Below, piece after piece: positions 1 to 6,524 of a stretch of 16,186 nt of DNA. This DNA comes from Willaertia magna (taxonomy: Eukaryota > Heterolobosea > Eutetramitea > Acrasida > Naegleriidae): the NCBI GenBank assembly GCA_902984215.1, contig CADWAF010004629.1, forward strand, positions 1-16,186, given 5' to 3'. Numbering within the stretch: position 1 is the first letter of the stretch; every line of letters begins with the position of its first letter. Under the pieces are notes generated by a model. It worked only from the letters and a program-made list of their open reading frames with translations. It was not told the DNA's origin and ran no database searches. The position numbers were made by a program, and so were the translations under genes.

Positions 1-440
1 AAGAGTTGTACAGAGATAATCATGTAATTGTAAGAGAACAAAGTATTGATTCCAACCTCGAGAGCTCTGTTATTGATAGTTATTATAAAACGACAATAAA
101 CCAAGGATATAATAATACAACAGTTAACGATAAAAATAGTAATGAAAATCAATCAACAAATATAACTATAAATTCCCCAAGAAAATCCAAGTTGACTAGT
201 TCTGTAATTGAAAGTATTAATAATGATCAATTGAAAGATATGAAAACAAGAAATTTATTGAAAAGAAAGAATGTGACAACTCCAGAATCAAATTCTTCTT
301 TTAAGAATTTTATTTTGAGCACTCCAACAGACATTAGTAAGAAAATTCAAGAACATGAGGCATTACTGGGCAAAAGAAGAAGAGGAAGACCAAAAACTAA
401 AACAACAACTAACAACAATAATAAAAAGATAAAACATTGA
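1..440 (+). CDS. AT-hook protein, C-terminal part (5' end outside window)
   Basis: The frame is already open at the left edge. The first possible initiator in it is only a TTG at 6, so this is the 3' part of a longer coding sequence ending in TGA. The last ~25 residues contain a typical AT-hook, KRRRGRPKTK, where the GRP core flanked by Arg/Lys normally inserts into the minor groove of AT-rich DNA. A lysine-rich tail (KKIKH) could serve as a nuclear localisation signal. The rest is low complexity and rich in Asn, Ser and Thr, with several Ser/Thr-Pro sites (NSPRK, TTPES, STPTD); the SPRK site resembles a CDK target. From these features I infer a nuclear DNA-binding or chromatin-associated protein. 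The domain that would name the family lies upstream of the window, so no more precise name is possible. Confidence 0.7.
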   Translation, partial: ELYRDNHVIVREQSIDSNLESSVIDSYYKTTINQGYNNTTVNDKNSNENQSTNITINSPRKSKLTSSVIESINNDQLKDMKTRNLLKRKNVTTPESNSSFKNFILSTPTDISKKIQEHEALLGKRRRGRPKTKTTTNNNNKKIKH

Positions 441-609
441 CAATTTCTCAACCAAATCCCAATAAAAAAAGTTTACATTTACATGTTATTTTGTTGTCTA
501 CGGACTTGATCGTTGTAAACAACAATCCAAGGATCCTATTCCCAAACAGACAGCAAAAAAAACAACACTAAAGCTTTTCACAGACAGAAACAGTATTGCT
601 GCAAAAATT

Positions 610-1680
610 ATGAAAGGATTTTCATTTGGAATTTTAGGAACAGGTAGAATTGCACATGATTTTACTCTTGCTTTCCAATCCATGATTAAACATCATCATT
701 CACAAATCAATTTATCTTCCCAAAATCAATTCAGTGCTTTAATAACACAATGTAAAATCTACGGTGTAGCTTCAAGAAATCCATTAAAATCACAACAATT
801 CGCAAAAGAACATGATATCCCAATAAGTTTTTCTTCCTACGAATCAATGCTTAATGATCCAAACATTGACATTATTTACGTGGCAACACCAAATTCAGAA
901 CATTACACTAACGTTAAATTATGTTTAGAAAATAATAAATCTGTATTGTGTGAAAAGACCTTTACCTTAAATTGGAATCAAGCTAATGAACTATTTAAAA
1001 TTGCAAAAGAACGTAATTTATTCTTAATGGAAGCTAATTGGATGCCATTCTTTCCACTTTTTAAGGAAACTAAATAACCAATTTCTTTTGTTGGTTTAAT
1101 GATGAATGATTTTTCTCCAGAATCTATACAATCAGTTGCCACATTTGTAAAGAATAATAATTGTAAAGATAATAATGAAATTGATAATTGTAAAGAAAAT
1201 AATAATGCTGTGGATGAAAGTGTTGAATGTCAATTTAAATTTTCTGACAATAGATTAGCACATATTTCAACAAGTATTGCTGCGTTTATTGATAGTAGTG
1301 CCACCATTCACGGAACGAAAGGTAAAATTCATTTAAGTGATATGTGTTGTTGTCCAACGAAATTGACACTTGTCAAATATGAAAATAGTAGTGAACTTGA
1401 CAACAGCAACTACGATAATAGTGAAAATCAACAAAAAGAACAAGAAATAATTATTGAAGAGAGTCCATTATATGGAAATGTTGATTTTAATGCATTTAAT
1501 TTTCCAAATTCTGAAGGGTTGGCTTATGAAATTGAACATGTGATTGATTGTCTTTATAAACAACAAATTGAAAGTACAATTGTTTCATCACAAGTTACTT
1601 TAGGAACATTAAAGATAATGGATCAAATTAGAAAGGAAATTGGTTTGAAATTTAATGGAGAAGATAATTATTCTCCTTAA
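610..1680 (+). pseudogene. dihydrodiol dehydrogenase-like oxidoreductase (Gfo/Idh/MocA), broken
   Basis: Two fragments in the same frame (610-1077 and 1078-1680) make one Gfo/Idh/MocA oxidoreductase most like dimeric dihydrodiol dehydrogenase, an NADP-dependent enzyme. The first has the Rossmann motif GILGTGRIA at residues 7-15, then VATPNSEHY and the catalytic-Lys motif CEKT (Lys116; the family usually has CEKP), and ends in LMEANWMPFFPLFKETK. The second resumes with PISFVGLMMND, then GTKGKIHL, CCCPTKL, a GLAYEIEHV stretch and a normal C-terminus. Between them about 50 family residues are missing, including the GGxLLDxG segment. The TAA at 1075-1077 sits where the catalytic Tyr of D-x-G-x-Y-P-I-S-F should be. 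No GT-AG intron could restore it, and the missing DNA is not in the window. The frame resumes intact, so this is either a recent in-frame deletion making a pseudogene or an assembly collapse. A low-complexity Asn/Lys/Glu insert lies around 1150-1215. Confidence 0.75.
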
Positions 1681-1690
1681 TTTATTTACA

Positions 1691-1800
1691 ACATTATTTT
1701 ATAACGATATTTTGTTATTTTATAACATTATTTTACAAAAATTATTTACAAAAATTATTTTACTAGTATTTGTAAACAGTTCTTTATTGTAAACAGTTCA
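1691..1800. repeat. short direct repeats in the oxidoreductase-SelO intergenic region
   Basis: This AT-rich spacer holds several exact short duplications. The 12-mer ttattttataac occurs at 1694-1705 and 1715-1726. The 11-mer acattatttta occurs at 1691-1701 and 1725-1735. The 13-mer acaaaaattattt is tandem at 1735-1747 and 1748-1760. The 13-mer ttgtaaacagttc occurs at 1770-1782 and 1787-1799. They suggest local slippage or duplication. The last pair contains GTAAACA, which could be a transcription factor site upstream of SelO, but that is only a guess. Confidence 0.7.
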
Positions 1801-1952
1801 ATTGAATAATTCAAATCAAATATATCTTTAAAAAAGGGAAGGTATTGAACCTGAAAGATGTTAATTACATAAAATTAAAATTCTAATTTTAAAAATTAAA
1901 AAAAATAAAAGCAACTTTCATTTTTGTCGTTAAGCTTTCAAAAAAAAAAGAA

Positions 1953-4535
1953 GTGAAATCAACAACAACACTAGCCTTTCTTTTCTTCTTAATTCTTGTA
2001 CCACCGTTATTATTATTCATTATCAGTAGCAGTATTAATAACTATTTTCCTACCATTTCTATTATTATTATTAGAAATAACAAAATTGTTCAACAACAAA
2101 TAATAATGGTTGAACAACAACAACCTTTACAACAAGAAGAAGTGTTATCTTCATCGTCATCCAATTTACAAAAAGAAGCAACAACAACATTTAATAATCA
2201 AAATTATATGAAAGCTGATTATTTACCTAAAATATTAGAATCTTTACAATTTGTAAATTATTTTACAAAAGAATTACCTTCTGATCCAACAAAATTAAAT
2301 TATGTTAGACAAGTACCTCATGCTTGTTATTCTTATTGTAAACCTTCTTTATTAATGAAACCTATTCATGAAAATGTAACTGATTCTACTTCTTTTCTAA
2401 CTTATTTTTTAAATTTACAAGAACGTAAAAGGAAATTACGTGACGCTTCAAGTGACGATTCGAGCGAAGAGGATAACAACAAAAATAACGCTAGAGTAAC
2501 ACCATTTGAATTAATTATTGCTTCAAATGAAGTAGCTAAAGATTGTTTACAACAATCATTATTACCAAAATCAAATAACTTAAATGAAACTTTATTATCA
2601 CATAATAATACGTACATTACAAAAGATGATTTACAATACTTTTTTTTACAAAAATTACAAAACGATAATAACGAAAATATAACAATGAATGAAGAAATGA
2701 TAAAAAATAATCAAGAAAAAATTCAATTATTTACAAACTATTTATGTGGTTATGAAACTTTAGAAAATACAATTAAAAAAACAAAATATTATGCACATTG
2801 CTATGCTGGACATCAATTTGGATATTTTGCTGGACAATTAGGTGATGGAAGAGCTATAAACATTGGTCAAATTAAATTAAATCATCACTCTTCTTTCATT
2901 TTAGATAATAATGATGATAATAATCGTGACAGCAATACAAATATGGAAAGTAGATTATCACAACAAGAAAAATATAATCATATAAAAGAAGAAGATAATT
3001 TATTTGAACAAGTATTTGAATTACAAATGAAAGGAGCAGGTAGAACACCTTATAGTAGAAATGGTGATGGTAGAGCAGTATTAAGATCTTCCATTAGAGA
3101 ATTTCTGTGTAGTGAATTTATGTTTCATTTAGGTATACCTACAAGTAGAGCATTATCTTTAGTTGTTTCTAAAGATAAAGTTATAGAAAGAGATGAATTT
3201 TATAATAGAAATATTAAATATGAATTTGGTGCAATTGTTTTACGTATTGCTTCAAGTTTTATACGTTTTGGTTCTTTTGAAGTTTTTTTATATCGTTTTA
3301 CTTCAAGTTTAATGGAAAGTGAAGAGAGAAGAGAAGAATTAAAAATTATTGATTTATTGGTTGACCATGTGATTAGACATTATTTTCCACATTTATTACA
3401 AAATAGTGGAAATGATAAAATGATTAGTGACAGCAAGAATGACAAGGATGAATTTTCAAATACAAAAAAGATTGTAAAATCAAATTTATCATTGACCGTA
3501 AAATTAGAATGGGCAAAAGAAGTAATTAGAAGAACAGCAAAATTAATGTCAGATTGGCAATGTTATGGTTTTGTACACGGCGTAATGAACACAGATAACA
3601 TGTCCATTTTAGGAATTACAATAGATTATGGACCATTTGGTTTTGTTGATTATTTTAATGAAAATTTTGTACCAAACTTTAGCGATAGTGAAGGAAGATA
3701 TAGATATGCAAATCAACCAGAGATTGGTTATTGGAATTGTAATAAATTAATTAAAACATTGTCACATTTATTTCCAAGTGAAAAGATGGATGATGAGATT
3801 AGAGAACAATATTGGAAACATTATAATTATTTTTATTTATTTACAATGAGACAAAAGTTAGGGTTAATGCCAAATAAGGAATTAATGATACGTAAAAAGA
3901 ATTTAAATAGATTAGAAGATTATATTGTAAAGGAAGTTAAAGATGAAAATATGTTTGAAGGTGATTCAGAAAGATTGAGAAAATTAGATTTAGAATTAAT
4001 TAAAGATTTAATGAATTGGTTACAAGAATCACATGCTGATTTTACTTTATTTTTTAGATTATTGAGTGATGTAGGTTTTTATTATACTAAAAAGGAAGAA
4101 AATAATATTGTTGATGAAGAATTTGTAAATTTAATGTTACAAAAAACATTACCGCAAATTGTAACGACTTGTCAACGTTCCGTTTGTTCCAGTGATACAG
4201 TTGAAGGAACGACAGTAGATCAAGAAAAGAAAAACGGATTAATGAATTGGTTAAATAAATATATTAAAAGATTAAATAGTGAAGAAATAAAGATGGAAAT
4301 GACAAGAGAAGAACGTAAAGAAAGAATGAATGAAATTAATCCAAGATATGTTTTAAGGAATTCTCTTGTTCATGATATTATTAAGGAAGCAACTGAAGGG
4401 AATTATGAATCATTTTATGAATATTTTGAGGTATTGACAGATCCATTTAGTGATCAAAGTAGTGAAAGACAAGAAAAGTATGGTAGAAGAGTACCTGAAA
4501 GTAAATTAAATATTAAATTAAGTTGTAGTTCTTAA
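1953..4535 (+). CDS. SELENOO: SelO family protein adenylyltransferase (AMPylator pseudokinase)
   Basis: SelO/YdiU pseudokinases transfer AMP to Ser/Thr/Tyr side chains and are linked to redox control, in mitochondria in animals. Family blocks are clear: YAGHQFGYFAGQLGDGRA, MKGAGRTPYSRNGDGRAVLR (residues 359-378, nucleotide-binding Lys360), VLRIASSFIRFGSFEVF, HGVMNTDNM (Asp548, Asn549), IDYGPFGF (metal-binding Asp558) and ANQPEIGYWN. The C-terminus is SCSS, so Cys858, third from last, takes the place of the selenocysteine found in animal SelO. Asn-rich inserts make the protein longer than the usual 480-670 residues. The start is uncertain. The first in-frame ATG is at 2106 (residue 52). However, the frame from the GTG at 1953 encodes MKSTTTLAFLFFLILV and more hydrophobic residues, a convincing signal anchor. 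The true start may be this GTG, an ATG reached by an unseen splice, or an ATG lost to one base change. If translated, the segment targets a membrane or organelle. Confidence 0.9.
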   Translation: MKSTTTLAFLFFLILVPPLLLFIISSSINNYFPTISIIIIRNNKIVQQQIIMVEQQQPLQQEEVLSSSSSNLQKEATTTFNNQNYMKADYLPKILESLQFVNYFTKELPSDPTKLNYVRQVPHACYSYCKPSLLMKPIHENVTDSTSFLTYFLNLQERKRKLRDASSDDSSEEDNNKNNARVTPFELIIASNEVAKDCLQQSLLPKSNNLNETLLSHNNTYITKDDLQYFFLQKLQNDNNENITMNEEMIKNNQEKIQLFTNYLCGYETLENTIKKTKYYAHCYAGHQFGYFAGQLGDGRAINIGQIKLNHHSSFILDNNDDNNRDSNTNMESRLSQQEKYNHIKEEDNLFEQVFELQMKGAGRTPYSRNGDGRAVLRSSIREFLCSEFMFHLGIPTSRALSLVVSKDKVIERDEFYNRNIKYEFGAIVLRIASSFIRFGSFEVFLYRFTSSLMESEERREELKIIDLLVDHVIRHYFPHLLQNSGNDKMISDSKNDKDEFSNTKKIVKSNLSLTVKLEWAKEVIRRTAKLMSDWQCYGFVHGVMNTDNMSILGITIDYGPFGFVDYFNENFVPNFSDSEGRYRYANQPEIGYWNCNKLIKTLSHLFPSEKMDDEIREQYWKHYNYFYLFTMRQKLGLMPNKELMIRKKNLNRLEDYIVKEVKDENMFEGDSERLRKLDLELIKDLMNWLQESHADFTLFFRLLSDVGFYYTKKEENNIVDEEFVNLMLQKTLPQIVTTCQRSVCSSDTVEGTTVDQEKKNGLMNWLNKYIKRLNSEEIKMEMTREERKERMNEINPRYVLRNSLVHDIIKEATEGNYESFYEYFEVLTDPFSDQSSERQEKYGRRVPESKLNIKLSCSS

Positions 4536-4544
4536 TAGTTGTAA

Positions 4545-4610
4545 AATAAATATTGTAAATATTTTTTAAGGTGATGTTGAAAATGAGCAAGCTGATTTAC
4601 AATATTTATT
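4545..4610. repeat. 16-bp perfect inverted repeat downstream of SelO
   Basis: The arms aataaatattgtaaat (4545-4560) and atttacaatatttatt (4595-4610) are exact reverse complements around a 34-nt loop. They start 9 bp after the SelO stop codon, so the transcript's 3' UTR could fold into a long AT-rich hairpin. This could mark mRNA 3'-end processing or stability. No SECIS core quartet with a helix of the right length is visible in the loop. Confidence 0.75.
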
Positions 4611-4790
4611 GCACTTCATTACTATTGTAAAGAGAAAAGAACATAAAAGGGTCAAAGGAAGTTAAACGTCATTCTTAATTGTTGTCAACTTGGAATAAAC
4701 TTAAAAAAAAATGATCAAACATGATTATATCCTCATTAATTAATTGATTGTGATCAAAAGTTAATATTCTCTACAACGTGTACCTTTTAG

Positions 4791-5222
4791 TATAAATATC
4801 CAACACAATTACAAAAAGCAATAATACCAATTGTTGATCCAAATATTTGTAATGCCTCACCTTTACGTTTAGGAATGAATTCACCACAACAAATATGTGC
4901 TGGAAATGGAAATGGAATTGATAGTTGTGAAAATGATAGTGGCGGTCCATTATTTTATAAAGATATACAAGGGAATTTCATTCAGGTTGGAATTGTAAGT
5001 TATGGACCTGTTGGATGTGGTGGAAAGAATAGAGGAATTTATACAAATGTTGCTGCTTATAAAGTTTGGATTAGCCAACAAGTGGGAACTTATGGAATAG
5101 AGGTTCAAAATTATATTAGTGAAAATAGTGAGAAACCAACTTGCAGTAAATGTTGTAAATGTAAAAGAAAGTTGCAAAGGCAAAAAGCAAAAAGCCTCCA
5201 AAAGTTGTTGAATATGAGCTAG
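4791..5222 (+). pseudogene. trypsin-like serine protease (S1), 5'-truncated remnant
   Basis: The frame opens at 4791, just after a TAG, and reads LQKAIIPIVDPNIC, then QQICAGNGNGIDSCENDSGG, then VGIVSYGPVGCGG, then GIYTNVAAYKVWI. These are the C-terminal half of an S1 chymotrypsin-fold protease, including catalytic Ser195 in DSGGP and a trypsin-type Asp189. The half with catalytic His57 and Asp102 is absent, and the 255 bp back to SelO do not encode it. The remnant begins right after ccttttag, which looks like a 3' splice acceptor, as if the upstream exons were lost or displaced. Another oddity is Asn at the oxyanion-hole Gly193 position (ENDSGG, not GDSGG). A Cys/Lys-rich tail (CSKCCKCKRK) follows the domain. 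The first ATG is at 4875, inside the domain, so a protein from it would be inactive. A distant missing exon or misassembly remains possible. Confidence 0.7.
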
Positions 5223-5249
5223 GTCATTAGTGTTTTTATCTTTGATATC

Positions 5250-5336
5250 TCCCGCATAGTCCAGTGGCTAGGATACCTGGCTTTCATCTAAACTAAAAAG
5301 ACCCCAGGAGGCCCGGGTTCGATTCCCGGTGTGGGA
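5250..5336 (+). tRNA. tRNA-Glu (UUC) with 16-nt intron
   Basis: The sequence folds into a full cloverleaf. The acceptor stem is TCCCGCA (5250-5256) with TGTGGGA (5330-5336), containing one G-T pair. The D stem is GTCC with GGAT. The anticodon stem is CCTGG (5276-5280) with CCAGG (5304-5308). The T stem is CCGGG with CCCGG around loop TTCGATT. The anticodon TTC is at 5283-5285 after T33 and before A37. A 16-nt intron (5287-5302) lies at the canonical 37/38 position; removing it gives a normal 7-nt loop, CTTTCAC. The body closely resembles other eukaryotic tRNA-Glu genes. The internal A box lies in the D arm and the B box is GGTTCGATTCC. CCA is not encoded, as expected for a eukaryotic gene. 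It read cytosolic GAA codons and probably GAG by wobble. Confidence 0.95.
5287..5302 (+). other. tRNA-Glu intron
   Basis: The 16 nt tctaaactaaaaagac fall exactly between positions 37 and 38 of the tRNA, the site cut by the eukaryotic tRNA splicing endonuclease. Removal restores a 7-nt anticodon loop. Confidence 0.88.
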
Positions 5337-5341
5337 AAATA

Positions 5342-5362
5342 TTTTGTTTGTGTTGATTTTTT
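5342..5362 (+). terminator. RNA polymerase III T-run terminators after tRNA-Glu
   Basis: A T4 run (5342-5345) begins 6 nt after the tRNA 3' end. A T6 run (5357-5362) follows as a probable backup. T runs of this kind end Pol III transcripts. T4 alone may be leaky in such AT-rich DNA. Confidence 0.55.
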
Positions 5363-5523
5363 GTTAAGAAGCCTTTAAAATTTGCACAACTCACAAATTT
5401 TGGAAGAATTTATGTAAATCATTTGTTACACAAATCTAAAAAGTTTATTAAAACTGAGCAGCTTAGTGCTTTTGGCGTTTTTATAAATGCTAATTAATTG
5501 AAATAGTATTTAAAATACTTTAA

Positions 5524-6090
5524 CTACAGTTTCAAATTGTTGGATAAAAATGTTTTATTGTCTAGAAGTGCATTGTAAGAGTTAATAAAATCCTCCACAT
5601 CCAGCTGCAAATGAAAATGTTCACTCACTAAAACTACCCCTCGATAGTTTTGTGCACACTTTTCAATGTCTGCCAACTGCAAAGTTGTGTTAACCAATTG
5701 CTTGTTATTCTCCATCAACATTGAAGAACTCATTAAATCTTTACTGTTTATTGAATTGCATGTTGTAAGGGAAGAAGAATTAACCTTTTCCTTTTCGTTA
5801 TTGTTAGTTTGGCAGTTATTCACAAGTGTACATGAAATAAATGCATGTCCATCACTTAAATTTTTCACTTCGTATTGAATTACTTTTTGGTTACAAGCCT
5901 TGCTACATGCCTTCGTTTTATCTGAAGAATAAAATTCAAAATAGTTCTGAAGGAGTCCCTTGTTACGCAATACTTTTCTTACTCTTGCCTTCTTTTGATT
6001 CTTCTTTAACTCTCTTTTCAATAAAACAGTTTCAAGTTGTTTTCTTTCCACTTTACTTGTTTCATCAATAAACTTTCTTTGTTGTGACAT
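5524..6090 (-). CDS. hypothetical protein, 188 aa, basic N-terminus
   Basis: I do not recognise a family. The frame runs from ATG (6088-6090) to TAG with no intron. Residues ~10-45 are highly basic and helical (KVERKQLETVLLKRELKKNQKKARVRK is part of this stretch only in spirit: the visible core is LKRELKKNQKKARVRK), like a nuclear localisation or nucleic-acid-binding helix. The middle is Ser/Asn-rich low complexity. A final block, YRGVVLVSEHFHLQLDVEDF, looks like a small folded unit of beta strand plus helix. Seven Cys residues lie mainly in the middle, without a regular zinc-binding pattern. The composition is less AT-driven than the intergenic DNA and the frame is long, so a real gene is likely. 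It is followed downstream on its strand by the tRNA-Glu locus and preceded by a 434-bp spacer. Confidence 0.55.
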   Translation of the reverse strand: MSQQRKFIDETSKVERKQLETVLLKRELKKNQKKARVRKVLRNKGLLQNYFEFYSSDKTKACSKACNQKVIQYEVKNLSDGHAFISCTLVNNCQTNNNEKEKVNSSSLTTCNSINSKDLMSSSMLMENNKQLVNTTLQLADIEKCAQNYRGVVLVSEHFHLQLDVEDFINSYNALLDNKTFLSNNLKL

Positions 6091-6524
6091 TTTGTTTTTT
6101 TGAATTAGTATTGAAAGTGGAACGTTTGTTTTTAGACAGTGAAGGGATTTAAAAAGGCTTACGTTAAAATTATTTAAAATCCCATTACTCCCAAATCGTT
6201 ACCAATTTCACAAAATGGAAGGCCGCAATAAATTTCCTAATTGTTAATAAGTTAATGTATTTGTTGTAAACTTGTTAATTTTCCATAAGGTATAAATGAG
6301 TTACTTCTTTGTTCATCAACCAATAATTTAGGAACGCTTCCCTATTTATGGCAAGAGATAACCACTTATCTCAGATCAATGTGAAACAGAGCAGATTTAG
6401 TAAAGAATAGCGACATCTACAGTGTGTACTACTGTTGTGAGGTATTTGGATAAGGGATTTAATTATTATTATAATACAGTATTATTAACACCTGGTTGTA
6501 GTATACAATTCGAAAAGTATCATA
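6091..6524. other. intergenic spacer, no gene seen
   Basis: These 434 bp lie between the start of the 188-aa gene and the stop of the RGS gene, both on the minus strand. They should hold the promoter of the former and the 3' UTR of the latter. I see a perfect 7-bp hairpin GAGATAA-ccac-TTATCTC (6355-6372), a TTGTAAAC element at 6264-6271 and a small palindrome taatac-a-gtatta around 6472-6486. I found no tRNA, long frame or homology. Confidence 0.6.

Noticed and set aside
498..683. Minus-strand 61-aa frame overlapping the oxidoreductase start
   Set aside because: It overlaps the conserved Rossmann-fold start on the other strand and shows no recognisable feature.
1078..1098. Intron between the two oxidoreductase fragments
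   Set aside because: There are no GT and AG at usable places, and the fragments are already in the same frame with only a stop between them. The missing protein block is absent from the DNA.
4561..4611. Possible SECIS element in the hairpin after SelO
   Set aside because: The loop has TGAT-like words and an AAAA, but the helix between the would-be quartet strands is only ~3 bp instead of 11-13. The SelO gene also has a Cys codon and no in-frame TGA needing recoding.
4950..5201. Minus-strand open frame over the protease remnant
   Set aside because: It lies opposite clear S1 protease homology and has no family features of its own.
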